Of a stretch of 64,000 bases of DNA, positions 1-12,603 are shown in pieces. Position numbers and translations under genes: made by a program. This DNA is from Oscheius dolichura (Eukaryota; Nematoda; Chromadorea; Rhabditida; Rhabditidae). A model generated the notes under the pieces. That model was not told the DNA's origin, did no database searches, and saw only the letters and a list, made by a program, of their open reading frames with translations. Each line of letters begins with the position of its first letter. Position 1 is the first letter of the stretch. The stretch covers positions 1,054,001 to 1,118,000 of the forward strand of contig OW051493.1 of the NCBI GenBank assembly GCA_932521035.1, written 5' to 3'.

Positions 1-1140
1 ATTTATGTTTATTGTTGGCTTCACGCATTCTTTATTTCCTAAACTTCTTGTTATTGAAACTAATTGATCCAAGCACTTGACGATTCATATCTCTTTATCT
101 CGTTACTACCCTTTCTTTGTTGGGACCCTGAGAAATTAGCCAGATTTCTCGACAAAACGAAACTCGACTATTCTAAAAGTTATTTGTATTGTTAGTGGAA
201 CTTTTCACATTTTACTCTTTTTCCTAGCCCACCCCCTGCAAAAATGGGATGGTTTTATCGTGAGAAAGGGTGTCCCCATTGCATCAGACCGTTGCAACAG
301 CTAATTCCATCTGCAAACTGTTTTATTGCTCAACCAATCCCGGAAGAATGAGACTGGAAGCATTTCGAACTTTTGAAGGGTATGAAAAACACATAAAAAT
401 GGAGAATCCCCTCTCTTTGGTTCCATCCATCGGTTCATGAATTTCCGGAAGAGAATAGCGGTTTTTGTACTCTGCGGCGCCGTGGTTCTGCTCAGATCAA
501 AACAGGCTCACGACTCTAGGTCATGCCGGCGCTCTCCGGCCGTGTTCATGATGTCAGAGACCGACCGTCTCATATTTTCTCGGTTCTTGATCTTCCAACT
601 TCATGGCCTTCTAAATTATGATTCCATTCTGCTATTTCCGGAATTACGTGGAGCTCTAATGAAAATCTCCTATAAAAAGCTGACGTGCTTTTATAACTTG
701 ACTGAAACAATGGGATTTTTTGTTTTTGTTAAGACCGCTAAAAATCGCATAATTCGGGGACTTTTCATCGAGAATTCGGGGGTCTGGCCCGTTTCTAACA
801 AGAAGTTGAGGAAAATTGTTACAAAGGAGGAGAGTTCATTTATGAGCACCTAATGAAAGAATATATAGGCCAAACATAGACTGCAGGAAAACTGCTTGCT
901 TGTTTATGGGCTGTCCGAAACAGGATGGTTTATTTTATCCTATTTGGTAATTTTGTGGAGCATCCGTGAACACTTCGGCATATAATTTTTTACGGTTCAC
1001 ATCAACAAGAGTAATAATCAGCGAATCTTCTATTTTTCTAGGTTCTATGAAAACTAGAAAATACTATGAGAGACGTTGATTATACTATATCTTCGGCCGT
1101 CCCTTCTTTTAGCCTCTCCCACAATACATTCTGCGCTGGT

Positions 1141-1258
1141 ATAGTCCATTTCCAACGGATATTCTTCTCCAAAACCTCTCCGCTACGGGACCAGGTTTGA
1201 AAGCTTCCTGGTCCCGTAGCCAAATTTGACTCAGTGGAATATCCGTTGGAAATGGATT
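1141..1258. mobile_element. MITE-like hairpin, TATAGTCC family copy 1
   Basis: The left arm reads atagtccatttccaacggat and the right arm is its near-perfect reverse complement (gaatatccgttggaaatgga). An inner inverted pair around ctacgggaccagg / cctggtcccgtag lies inside. Related copies are at 12604, 15220 and 16290. No coding capacity is present, so it is a non-autonomous element. Confidence 0.75.
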
Positions 1259-2569
1259 TTTGCACACTTGTCAGACCCATAGACTACTGTACACACATGT
1301 ACAACTTCCTGCTCTTTATAGATTCCTTCTATTTTATTAACGTTCTATAGAGACTAGAAAATACCACAAGAAGAGATCCTGCAGTGGTTTTTCTGTAAGA
1401 GCTTGCCCGTCCCCTCGTCTTCTCTCTCCCAGCCGCTCTCTGCTTCCGTTCGCCAGTTGTTTTCACGTGAATGATCTCTTTGTGTTCCTTGCGAGATAAC
1501 TTACGTAATACTCCATTTCCCGTGTCAACATGGTTCAAAAAAATAGAAAATATCCTGGAGGAAACCGTTTCAAAGAACACCCAATATACTGAATACCCTC
1601 ATACGGTCAAATTACTAATAATTTCCCTCCAAAACAAAAGAATGACCAGTTTTTTAGCCTTCCATTTCCACAAATAAGAACTTTGCCCCCACCTATAAAA
1701 CTCAAATTGTTCACGGCGGAGTTCGGCGGAAGGGGATAAATGTACAAAGAACGCGTGAAACACGGGCGGTGGCGGCGGCGGCAATGGTCTGACCGCCGGG
1801 AACCGGGAAATGACGGTTCTTGGAGGAATTTTGGAGTCATACAATAGCAAAACGTTCTTGAATGCATTTTCACAATTATTAGAGCTCAAAAACTGACGGT
1901 AAAACATATAAAAGTCTATTTTCCCTACTTTGGAGGCGATTTTTCCTATTATTATGGTTTTTTGACTAAAAAATGAGAAAAACGGCTTGTTTCGCTAATT
2001 CCATAAAAGAAAAACGAGATATTTGGAATTACTGGGCGACCGCAACTATAGATTTTGCAGAATTTATGTTTTACTAAAGTTTTATAAGCCCCACTCTCCA
2101 TGTATCAGCGATTTGATATATACTGGTTTCTTTTCCCACTTGTTCTCACTCTCCTTCATTTTTGATCCACGATTCTTGATTACTCTTCCGTCTCCCGAGC
2201 TCAATTCTCTTTTTTTGATCCAATGGTCGGTATTTCCGTCCTGACCGCTCATAGAGCTCATCATGTTCGGGAATGATTGACGTAGGTTCATATCCGGCAA
2301 GGAAAATACAAGGAAACAAGGTGTGCACAAAGATGGATAGCCGATTAGAGAGTGAACCATTAATAACTGATGTGTTTTGAGCAGTTTATAAAGATCACGA
2401 AACTGGGAAAGAATACTTCTGATATAAAAAAATTGCCTTCTAAAAGTCGCAAATAATTTATAGGACTGGTAATACGCTATAAAATTTCAACGGGCAACAG
2501 AAAACTGTTCGTTTTGTTTTGATTGAAGCTACTCTTGTATGCGTTGTTTTGGTATATTATTTTCCATTT

Positions 2570-3430
2570 ACTGCTCTTCGCTTTATCAGAAATCTGAAAT
2601 ATTTGAAACTGTTTATAGACTTCTGGAATTGTGAGTGATTAGAAGCGCTGACTCAAATAATACTGTAGTAACTGCACAAATTTCTTCGTATGCTATATTT
2701 TTAGACCTTTTTATCAAAAACCAGACATATCATCTAACCTCGTTATTGTTCCCCCGTGCCCCCGGTCTCCCAGGGACAGTCTCGCACTAGTTTGGTTGTG
2801 CACGAATTACTGTAGAATTTGTCTTTTGCCCCTTTTCTGGCAATTTGAATGTGATTGAAAACTCGTCATTTTGTATTTTCGCATTCCCCACCTGGGCTCT
2901 TTGCTGTGTGCCTCTTTATCGGACATTTGAAATATTTGAAATTGTCTTCACAAGTAAGAAGCTATATGGAATTGTGAACAATTAGAAGCTCTGACTCAAA
3001 TAGTACTGTAGTAACTTTAAAAAAACTACATTCTTTGCCATCTGAGGTAAATTATGCTCATTTTGTCGACAACTACTCCACATAGGCTTCCATTGGTATT
3101 TTTTGCTGTGCGCCTTTTTATCGAAGATCCGAAACATTTGAAACTGTTCCTGGAGAGACATACCGAGTAGAGATAATGACAATTTGGAAAGCCGATTCTA
3201 GTAGACCCGTAGTAACTGTAAAAAAGCACATTGATCACTTTATTTTGTACCAAATTTCATAATTTTGCTAAAAAAAAACAGAGCATTATCGCACTGCTTT
3301 CATTTGCTACTCTTCCTTTTACCAAAGATCTGAAACATGAAACTGTTGCTAAACATTGGTCGATAATTATGATACTTTCAAGGTCTGACTTAAATAGTAC
3401 TGCAGTAGCTAAAAAGTTTTCCCATTTGCC
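2570..3430. repeat. Degenerate direct repeat array
   Basis: Four diverged units share the order: pyrimidine-rich start ending in a 'ttatc(a/g)..at(c/t)tgaaa' motif, then 'gaaactgtt', then 'tctgactcaaatagtactgtagtaact'. The last motif is seen near 2650, 2990, 3205 (diverged) and 3385. Spacing is about 180-340 bp, so the units are irregular. Confidence 0.55.
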
Positions 3431-4892
3431 AGAAATTTTCCCACAAGAAGCGTTAGCATCGCTCCCATTCTTCTCCTCTCCCATTTATCAAAGATCCGAA
3501 ACATTTCCCAACTTTCTTCCCTCCGCTCACAATCGGGGCAGAGTCCCTTCTTCCGGCCCATGTTCCATCGTCCATATTACGTGTGTTTTCCCAGTTTTCT
3601 TTGATCTTTCCCGTCGGTCCCCGGTCACTGAACCGGCGGGGCTGCTACACACCAGCAACAGCAGCGGCGTCGGCGGCAGTTCTAAAGATAAGCGCCGGTC
3701 TTGCTAATTTCGTCACCTCTCGTTCACTTTTCCACGGTTTCACCCGCCACTTTTATAGTTTGCACGTCTCTTTTGAGCTATGTGTGACGATTTCCGAGAG
3801 GCAGAGCGTGTGTCAGCAACCCAGAAGAGGAGGATGACAAATCCGCCCTTCTTTTCATTTTCTCCGGCTCGTAAAATCGGCGTGGCGTGGCGTGTCCCCG
3901 CCAAAAAGTCTCTCCCGGCCGGCTTCTCCTCATGTCGCTGAATTTCATAAGAATTCGCCGCCCGCGAAAGATGGTTGTTTGTATATTTGAACGACCTCAA
4001 AAATCCCGGGCGAATCTTTGATTACCGCTCGAATTTTTGCGAAATTCTGTGACTTTTACGGGTCGTCGTCGGATTTATTTGCCTTTTGACGTAGGGAGAG
4101 GAGGAATTTTGAGCATGAGTAAAAGGCCATTTTGGAAGAGGAGTGACGAATCCCAACAGGAAAGGAAATACGAGATTATTCATCGGGTGAGAGGGTCAGG
4201 GTGGGAGAGGAAGAAAGGGGAGAACAAATCATGGAAATGATAGATTCTGTGTCCGGTGCGGAACAGAGAAATATGAGTCAAATGTTTCGATGAGACTATA
4301 GAAAAGGACAACCAGATGTTGTTCTATTAATTGACAGCAAACTGATTGAGAAAAGCACTTTTGAAGTTTGCCTGTTGGAAATTAGAAGTTTTGAGCCTTG
4401 TTCATTAGGAAATTTGAAAAATTTACGGAGATCAATGTTGTCGTTGAAAACTAAAAATAAAACCCTTTCGATTATTGAATATGGTCAAATGTTTTTTTGC
4501 CGAGACTAGTAAAGGGCAGGTAGCTGGTATTTTACGATCTTTCGGAGTGAGTAAGAAAAAAAATTAAATAATTTGGAACTCCACAGCAAAAAAACTGAAA
4601 ACTTTCGACTCTTGTATATAATATTGGAAATTCCATGAAAATCCTAGTATTGATATGGGGTGTTTTCCTTGAAAACGAAAAAATTCTTTCGCCTGTTGTT
4701 GACATGGCGAAATGCTTCAATGGCACTAGTAAAGGATGTACAGAAGCTTGTCTGTGATAAGTTCACAACTTACGAATTTTCGCTTTTTATGTACTGAAAT
4801 CTCATAAAACCGTTTACCAATGGACTCACAGTTCTCATTTGCGAGCAATAACTTCTTCTCTATCCGTCCCGATTTGTCCACTCCTTTTGACT

Positions 4893-4990
4893 AGGCACGA
4901 TAGTCCGATCCCCTTGCACCCGTAAAGTCTTGGCAAGACAAATATATAAAGGCGTCACAGTTTTGTCCGCAACAATCCTCCAACAAAACC
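4893..4990. mobile_element. MITE-like element, CCGATCCCC family, one arm
   Basis: The sequence tagtccgatccccttgcacc followed by cgtaaagtcttggcaagac matches one arm and the interior (aaaggcgtcacagttttg) of the hairpin elements at 18936, 51610 and 52288. The opposite arm is not recognisable, so this copy looks truncated. Confidence 0.6.
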
Positions 4991-6611
4991 CAATGGAATA
5001 AAACAGTCGGTATTTTACCATTACAAAACTAGATATTTCTGCTTTTCTCGGTATTAGGAAAGCCGTAAAAGCAATCTGAACTAGAAAGGACACTCTATTT
5101 TTTCTGATCAACCGTTTATAAACGAAAGCCCAAAAAGTCTGCCCCTGCCCTGTCCAGCCGCCGTCTGCTTCCATTATTAGCTTCCATTCCCGGCTGATTC
5201 AGCACCGAATTTGACGCAATCGCTGCTTGTTTTCGTGTCTCACTCCTCCAAAAATGGTAACATACTTCATAGACAAACATGGAAAATCCATTGTTGTTTC
5301 CGGATCAAAAATAGTTCAAAAAAATAGTGGGAAGGAGGAGAAAGTAGGGAAAAAGGGTGACTCATGAATGGAAAAAGGAATTTATGGGATTTTTTTTAGT
5401 TTTGGCGATTTTATTAAATGGTAAGGGAAGGCGTTATGGCAATGCGATACAAGAGGTGAAGGGCGATAATGAACGACTCAAATGTTTTGGATAATGGTTA
5501 TAATCTACGCAAAAATAGAACATTCAATCTAGAGAAGTTAGAAACATGAATCTTCAAATTTCTCAGTGTATTTGAGATTAGGAACAGAAAGATACAGCCA
5601 AACTGTTAGCTAACTTACAACGGAACAATATTCTGCTTTTTCTTTTGTTTCGGTTATTATCTAAAGAATGACGGCTTCTGTAGTTCTACGGGATCATATA
5701 GTAAAAAAGTAGCTTACATTCTTCTGATAGAATCTATAATGTGAAAAGAAACAAACGAAATCCTCGTCACATCACAGTAGTGATTTTCAAAAGAGACTAA
5801 TCTGAAGCGTTTGTACTGTAAAGTAAGCCTCGTTGGCTCATTTCATGTTCTAGAACGGGCTTATACAGATGTAAATCCAAGAGAGGTGGTTAATCAGCGA
5901 TCCAGCTGATCAACGGAAAAGATTTGTTTTGAAGTTTTGAGGCGAATTGATAAACAGCGGGAGAGAACTTGCCAATACTCTAGACGTTCTTTCAAAAGTT
6001 AAAATAACCTAGCTCTGCTAGTTTTTATTAGAAAGCTCGATTTTCTGGTTGCAATCCATTTTTGGCTCAAATTATTCCTCATCGGTTATTCTCTAATCAC
6101 AATTCTTGTTTTTTTAGTTTTGGGCACAACTTATTAGGCATCCGAAGACGAATTCAGCGCTTCCGATTCAATCCGCAGATATTGATAAGTTTCGGATAGC
6201 GCTTATAATTCAAAAAACCATACAAGGGGGATTTGCCTTCGCGATAAAGTCTCCTAAATTCATATAATTGTTTCGAATTGGCTTTATTAATTCAAAACGC
6301 AGGCACACTATGTTTATTGGATGTTGCCAAAAGATTCTAAGCAAATTTACCTGTTTTATTCCATTCTTAAAAATCTCGCGTTCTGTCTAGGAAAAGTCCT
6401 TTCTCAACGTCTCTTTTCCCCCGGCCCGAATTGGCGCCGTCCCCGTGGCCCCCTGACTGTTCTGTGATCTTTCTTCACCCGATGCAATAGGCCAAATATC
6501 GCCTCTTTCCCGCTGGTCAGAAAAAAAGCCAGCTGCCATTGATAAACTGGACTTTTCTCCGACTTCCCGGGTGGTATGATAAGGTCCCGCCAATATAATT
6601 TTTCGACCGTT

Positions 6612-7010
6612 TCAACGCCGCCGAATAAGAAAACGATATCTGACGAAATTGGCGGCTCTTTTTCTTGCATTCTTGAGGAGAAAAGAAAACAGAAATGAAG
6701 GCGACGAAAACTGGCACCAAATCCGGGCCAGCAAGCCAATAGGCCGCATTTTCTCGGAGGGTGCGCCAGTTTTGCACTTTTTTGGGGCATGACTTCCCTT
6801 TTTTTGTAAATTACAACATGCCAGTGCACCGAAGAAACGCAAAGTTGATCTTGGTGCTAAATCCGGGGCAGCAAGACCCTTTTTGGGGAACGCGCGCCAG
6901 CTTTGCGCGTTTTCGGTGCACCCCACCGTTGCTTAGAAAATGCACCGAAAAAGCGCAAAAGAAGTGCGTTTTACCAAAAATGCGCATTCCGCTCCCCCCA
7001 ACTCCTGTAT
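6612..7010. repeat. Imperfect foldback element
   Basis: Segments containing 'aaatccgggccagcaagcca' and 'gtgcgccagttttgcac' recur in direct and inverted forms around 6715-6780 and 6860-6915 ('aaatccggggcagcaagacc', 'gcgcgccagctttgcgc'), with gtgcac / gtgcaccgaa motifs between. It resembles the foldback in an intron at 21850-22090. It has no coding capacity that I trust. Confidence 0.5.
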
Positions 7011-7882
7011 TTCCCGCTCTTTTGAGAATTTTTGGAGACGAGAATTTTTTCGGCTTTGACCTTTTCCCTGTGCCGTATCATTTCGTCAAATTTGTTGTTT
7101 TCCAGCTGCTGAAATGGCTGCGAAAACGGAACTTGCCGAAAAAGGGAAAGTTGAAGATCAAATAATCGCAAAACTTTTGGATTATGACCAGCCGAACCGC
7201 GATTTTGATGGGGTTTTCCCCGGTAAAAACAAACAGGCGGCGGGAGTTATAATGAGACTCGGAACGAGGGTATAAATAGGCCACCGCGACTAGGAATAAA
7301 TATCAATAATTTTGGAGAAATACCGGGGGAGGACTGTTTGCATTTCTACTTTTACTGTTGCAGATGTTTGCCTGGTGGCAAAAAATTGATCATACTAATC
7401 ATTCGGTCGAAATTATTGAATTAATAGCGTTCCTGAATGAAAATAAAAGACAAAAAAATCCCTAATATAAAAATGTTTCACCAATCCTTTATTATCTTTC
7501 CGTGGAGTGGAGTTTCAATGGTTCTGAAACTGACTTTCATTACCTTTTCCAAAAATATCGCCCTCAGCGTTCTTGGTCAGTTTCTGGTCACAATTTACCT
7601 TCCCAATCTTCTCATTTTCTCTTCACTTTCCCGTATTTTCTGTTTACACAATGTTTCCCTATTCATTTATTATAATATTCCTAAACCCTCACTTTGCTGA
7701 TGGTAAGAATTCCTTTTTCCTAAAATTTTAACGATGTTTCATTGTTCTTTTATTACCTTTCCCAGTAGTTGCAGCTTCACTGAATCGGAAATTATGATTG
7801 TGATAGAACCCGCCTCTCGCGCTCTGTAAAAATGCTCTACCTGCCTCGTGCAAAAACAGGATTGCTATCGTTTTTAAAGATT

Positions 7883-8118
7883 TAACGCCAAATTTCGGGA
7901 ACGCCCGTTTTTGGCCGTAGACGGGAGTGTCGGATGTTTGTGTCCGTATCTCGGGCATTTCTTGGTCAATTTCAAAAGTTCAACCTGCATTTTGTAGAGC
8001 ACGTCAAGACGATTCTAATGAGCCTGGTCATAGCTCAATCGGACAGAAAGAAAAATCGCTAGCCTCACAAACGTTGACTTATTCGAGATTGGTCTCAGGA
8101 AGCGTTACGTAACGCTCC
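7883..8118 (+). mobile_element. ~220-bp abundant element, copy 1
   Basis: It contains the family core: 'gacgggagtgtcggatgttt', 'cgtatctcgggcatttcttg', a 'gacgattctaatgagcc' block, and a terminal palindrome agcgttacgtaacgct. A second, inverted partial copy (gagatacgggcacaaacacc, then cccgacacgctcg) follows at about 8160-8245, so this locus is a foldback pair. Confidence 0.8.
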
Positions 8119-8159
8119 TTTATCAACGTTTGGTAGGCCAGCAATTTTTCTTTCGGTCT

Positions 8160-8245
8160 TTGAATTTTAAAAATTCACCGAGAAATACCCGAGATACGGG
8201 CACAAACACCCGACACGCTCGTTTTACGCCCAAAAACGGGCGCGT
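8160..8245 (-). mobile_element. ~220-bp abundant element, truncated inverted copy
   Basis: The reverse complement of this stretch matches the first 80 or so bases of the family (cgcccgtttttgggcgtaaa, then gtgtttgtgcccgtatctcg). The rest of the element is absent. Confidence 0.7.
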
Positions 8246-8317
8246 GCCCATGTATGTAGAGAGAGAAAATTAGAAAGAAAAAACCATAAAGAGCAGAGTA
8301 ATTGACACTCAAAGTCA

Positions 8318-8380
8318 GTTAGACAGAGCATTTTACAACAGGGCGCGCTTACGGAGAGGGGGTTCTACTACAGTTTTTTT
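8318..8380 (+). repeat. Short dispersed repeat (gcgcgcttacgg family)
   Basis: The motif 'gttagacagagcattttaca' followed by 'gggcgcgcttacggagaggg' and 'ggttcta' recurs at 25083-25145 and, in both orientations, at 59215-59440. The copies are clear repeats but their true ends are not defined. Confidence 0.65.
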
Positions 8381-8597
8381 ACGGAATTATCGTCATCTAC
8401 TGGGTGTACTATGTCTTCTCATCGTCCTTATTCCTGTTCTCCTTTTTCCTTCCTTCCTTCCGTGGGAATTTCCCGCCCCTTTTCCGGTGGCGGTGCTCTC
8501 TGACACAGCAACACATAAAACCGTGTCGCTGATGTCATCCCTAGAGTCATCACAGATGGCGCCAGCAGTCCCTCCCCCCAAGCTCCGCCCTCCCCCG

Positions 8598-8605
8598 TAT
8601 AAAAG
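8598..8605 (+). promoter_or_regulatory. TATA box in a GC-rich promoter-like region
   Basis: TATAAAAG lies after a C-rich stretch (ccgccctcccccg) and is followed by 'gacccggctgctgactgctg'. The 150 bp upstream are unusually GC-rich for this window and contain tgatgtcat, which resembles a CRE/bZIP site. The 33-codon ORF at 8739 starts about 140 bp downstream. Whether this is an active promoter cannot be told from sequence alone. Confidence 0.45.
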
Positions 8606-8738
8606 ACCCGGCTGCTGACTGCTGGATAGCACACAAACAGCCGCGAAAAACCGACACTTTCCCACGGTTTTCGAGCTACACTACGAATTCACGCTCTATT
8701 GCTAATTTCCTACTGCTACCTACCATATACCAACAATT

Positions 8739-8840
8739 ATGATTCACGTTGGCTGGAGTCAAGACGTTGAGCTGCAAGCTCGCCCTGGAACGACGAGATT
8801 TGACCATCCGAGGAGACGGCGACAGAATATTACGAATTAG
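8739..8840 (+). CDS. Possible 33-residue small ORF
   Basis: The first ATG downstream of the TATA box at 8598 opens a 33-codon frame. The product is basic, beginning MIHVGWSQDVEL and ending HPRRRRQNITN. It has no signal peptide and no domain I know. An AT-rich tail follows, with aataagaag and tttatttattg near 9208-9225 that could serve as a 3' end. It may be a short peptide, an upstream ORF or the start of a noncoding RNA. I cannot assign a function. Confidence 0.25.
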   Translation: MIHVGWSQDVELQARPGTTRFDHPRRRRQNITN

Positions 8841-9319
8841 TCCTTTAATCTAATTCTTCTTGGACTATTATGGATTACTGTACATATTCATAACTATTAT
8901 ATGGATAGTTTTATCTATATATTATCTATTATTATTCTGCTGCTGTTGCTCAGTTCTTTTCTCACTCCAAAAAGTCTCCAATATGACGACGGGTAGCCGA
9001 TCTACAGACGGGTCTCTCTCTCTATGTATATTCTATATTCTATTGATAATCACCAGAGGAACATAAAAAAAGAAGAATTCTATTAATTTTCCTGTTTTTT
9101 CCCCTCAAAATATCTCCTATCCATGGCTTTATCTATCCGTTATCTCACTATTTCGTTAATAATTTTTATTTATTCTGTCTGTTTTATTACGTGTATATAT
9201 AATAAGAAGTAAAGAGTTTATTTATTGCAATAGGTCTTCATTTTCGATGATTTTCCAATGTTTCGGCCGGGATTTTAAAGTGTAGCGGAGCAGATCAATT
9301 CAATTGAAGGTTTACATCG

Positions 9320-9646
9320 CCACAGTTAGACAGTTAGACAGCGAACAACTGTTCATTTTCCTCGAATTCTTCGTCTAGTTCTCTTCAAATAAGATGGACC
9401 TAATGGAAATATTTAATTTTTGGGCCCGGATTTTTAACCATACCAGTCCTGGATGCATAAGGTAGTAGTCCGTAAATGTCGTGATGCGCCACAGTTAGAC
9501 AGCCAGAAAAAAAGGCAGCTGACTTTTACGGTTGTTAGAGTAACAAAACTCAATTTTCAATACTTTGAGCGGGATATTAAACCATAGCTAAACCAGGCGT
9601 GTTCAATACCAGAAGGTTTTCGGTTCAACCACCACAGTTAGACAGC
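9320..9646 (+). repeat. Cluster of CACAGTTAGACAG motifs
   Basis: The motif cacagttagacag appears at about 9320 (with an extra gttagacag), 9490 and 9632. Each is followed by sequence such as cgaacaactgtt or cgaaaaactgttt, and spacing is about 140-170 bp. The same motif occurs at 48281 and, as an inverted pair, at 60863-60919. Confidence 0.6.
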
Positions 9647-10331
9647 GAAAAACTGTTTATTCCTTGAATTTCTCTCTTTCTTCTCCCCAAATGGTCTTAT
9701 CTGGTCAAGAATTGGTCTTGTACTCAATTCCGGGCACTTCCAGTACGTGTAATAGGTCACAACGTCATTTTTAGGAACCAGAGCGGGTTCACCGGCTTCC
9801 AGTTGGACTCTTTTTCTAGTTTTGAAAGTTAGGAAAGGTATTCTGAACAGCATTCTTTTTTTCTAGGTTTTGGGGAAAACATAAAGGGGCTAGAAAATCA
9901 ACAATTCAGTAAATCTAGACAACAGAAAAGGGAAAACGCCGCAATTTTTAGGATTGAAACTTTTTATTTTTTCGTTCTCGCCATAAAATGTTGAAGTACT
10001 GTGCGCTTTACTCCATGCTCGATTATGAATAGGAAAAAAACTAGATTCTATTACGTTTTCCAAAAAAATTATAAGCTTTCGTGGAAAAATTTGCTGATTC
10101 ATGTGCACTTGGGTGTTTTCAATTGTCTCTTCTTTGCTCTTCTTCCGCCCGTGACGCTGAACTGGGGACACTTATCTTGTTTCTCACCGTGCGTAGATGC
10201 CTTCTCACTTCCGTTTGTTCTGGGGAAATAGCTTATGACAGGGAATGACACATCTTATTTTATGGAGGAGGAAATGATAATGGAATTTCTCACAAGAAGG
10301 GCCAAGGATTCCATTTCCAGCCTCTTGTTTT

Positions 10332-10686
10332 TTTCGCTACGGGACTATTTGGGAACTTAGCGGGCAAAAGTTGCCTGATTCTCAATTTGAATTTGAAATT
10401 CGGACGCCTTTTGCTCTCCAAACTGGCAAATGATCCTGTGCGGAAAAAGGCTCGAGGTTGGAAACGGACAAGAGCCTGCGTTTTGGAATTTTAGAAGCAA
10501 AATTGCTCCACCGCATCAAAAACGGTAACTGCCCTCCCTTTTTTCCAATAATAGTCCGTTACCAACCTCTGATTTTTCCACCGGAGACCATTCAGCAATT
10601 TTGGAGAACAAAGGGTCCCGAATTTCAAATTCAAATCGAGAATCAGGCAACTTTTGCTCGTTATGTTCCCAAATGGTCCCGTATGG
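10332..10686. repeat. Large inverted repeat (foldback)
   Basis: The left arm (about 10332-10402, with gggcaaaagttgcctgattc then tcaatttgaatttgaaattc) is inverted at about 10618-10686 (gaatttcaaattcaaatcga, then gaatcaggcaacttttgctc). One related arm is found alone near 15360-15470. The loop contains a further inverted gaggttggaaacgga / tccgttaccaacctc pair. Confidence 0.7.
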
Positions 10687-11898
10687 AAAAACAATGGGCT
10701 TTGGAAACGGACTGTGCATTTCCTAGGGTAGTTCAATTTCTAAAGGAGGTGTTTCAACATCCTGCTGCTCGTAAAACAAAGGATCCTGGGGAGTATTATC
10801 TGTTTCTTGATAATGGTCTTACGTTTCAGCGGAGAGATAAAAGTTTTTCCTTTCAGATCAAGGATACTTTATGTCGGTTATGGAGGAGAAGATGACTGAA
10901 TTTCGGGAATCATTGGGCGAAAATAAGCAAATTAGGTTTGAAAAAAGCGTAAGGGACTGAGCGTAATGGAGTTGTCAAATTTCTCTTATAGCCGGATTGA
11001 AAAGAAAATTCCATAAAATTCGAGATTTTCTAGTTTTCAAAAGGTTCAAAAGGCGTTATAAAGCACTTTGTAGGCCTTTTTGTTATTTTTGTCATTTTTC
11101 CATAGACCTCACTTTCAGTCACTATATTTCAACTCCAGATCCAATTTCATAGGTTCATTGAAACAGAATCTTCCTCGTTTCCTTAGTTTTTTACATTTTT
11201 CCTCAATGGCAAATTACCATCAATTTTTTACCGTTTATCCCTTTTCATAGCATTCTCATAGCATTAAAAAAAGTTTAAACCGAATTCGTAATGCGCTTTT
11301 GACTAACAAAAATGGGAATAAATTAGTTCCAAGTAAAGTAGAAATTGGCGGGTAAGCGGCCTTTCTTGCTCAATTAGGGTTTACCAATCAAAATAATGAG
11401 AAAACTGCCCGTGAAAAGGAAAATATACGGCTCCAAAAGTATGATTATGACGTCTTGTAGCTGTTGGATCTGTTCCATTTCTAATCTGCTCAAAGATCCA
11501 TTGCTTTTCTTCCCAAAAAAAAGTGAAATTATCCTATTACCGTCGAAAATATGCTTCAAAAATAACAACAACAACGTTCTGACGATTCTTTTCTTTGTTC
11601 TCCGATCCAAAGGGGAAACTAATTCCATACTACGAAGTAAACAAACAAAATAGGCTGATCTCAAATAGCCATATTGAAACTTTCTCCTAAATTTTACATT
11701 TCCGCCCAAAAAATTCCAATAACAGCGGCGTTCAGTGGTCTATCCCTCTGCGTGACCATTTCGTAAGCAGCAATAAAATTTTGTGCTTGGTGCCGGTGTC
11801 ATCATTTTGCACTGATCAAGACCGGTACTCTCTCCCTCGCGCGGCCTCGCGTGTGTTCAAACATCCACCACCAACCAACGGGGAATCCCCCTCCCCGT

Positions 11899-11905
11899 TA
11901 TATAA
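11899..11905 (+). promoter_or_regulatory. TATA-like box in GC-rich context
   Basis: TATATAA sits between C-rich and G-rich flanks (ccccctccccgt ... ggggctgatg), with ggaatcccccctcc-like sequence upstream. It resembles the site at 8598 in its GC-rich setting. No convincing gene follows, so the call rests on the motif only. Confidence 0.3.
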
Positions 11906-12603
11906 GGGGCTGATGAAACTTTGGACGTTAGAGAGTGGGGGAACCCCCTCTACACCCGGCGGTGGGAGGTCATTCTGGCAAACAAAAGTTCATAGACGAT
12001 CTTTGGAAAGACAGAATGGATAGTCTGGGTGGAAAATAGAATGGGAAGGCGATTTCTGATACTCGGGAAGGGAGAAGGAAGGACGAAAATGGGGAAAATA
12101 CAAAAAAAAAATGGAAAAAAAATGAGAATATGACACAAAGAGCAAAAGATTTTGGTTTCGAGGTGTACATAAAGAAACTGGGGAGCGTAAAAAGTTAGTA
12201 TGCTCTAACGACGCTGTAGAGAATTTCTTCTATTTGATGTTTTTTTCCCTTTTTTAGAAGTAAACAAGTGTAAAAATGGAGGAAAACAGCGATCATCACA
12301 GATTTCATAGTTCCTAACATTTTTCCAGCTTTTTTAGCCTTCAAGAACGGTATAAATTTATGCGTTTCTATCTTTTATGCCAGTCGCCGGATCAGAAACC
12401 TCAACAATAAAAGTACTTTGACATATGGACAGAACAGGTGGGAAGCAAAGGATCTACAGCATTTGAATTCTTTTATTATATTTCATTCAGACAATAATTA
12501 GGCCTACCTAATTTTCTATAATTCCTAACTGAAACACATTTGTGCGCTTTAATCGTTATTCAACTTTTGCTGTAATGGATCGGAACAAAAGATTGCCTCA
12601 TCA

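Larger units (their letters stand above)
1..8560. other. Gene-poor stretch, no gene model supported
   Basis: I found no set of exons with matching splice phases on either strand here. The short open frames present have no recognisable protein character and no convincing splice sites. The stretch holds the repeats listed separately (1141-1258, 2570-3430, 4893-4990, 6612-7010, 7883-8245, 8318-8380) and otherwise AT-rich sequence. A large intron or distal promoter of a gene outside the window cannot be excluded. Confidence 0.5.

Noticed and set aside
437..853. 138-codon plus ORF
   Set aside because: No protein-like composition, start context or splice sites; composition matches surrounding noncoding DNA.
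3231..3707. 158-codon plus ORF
   Set aside because: Overlaps degenerate repeats and changes character along its length; no recognisable domain.
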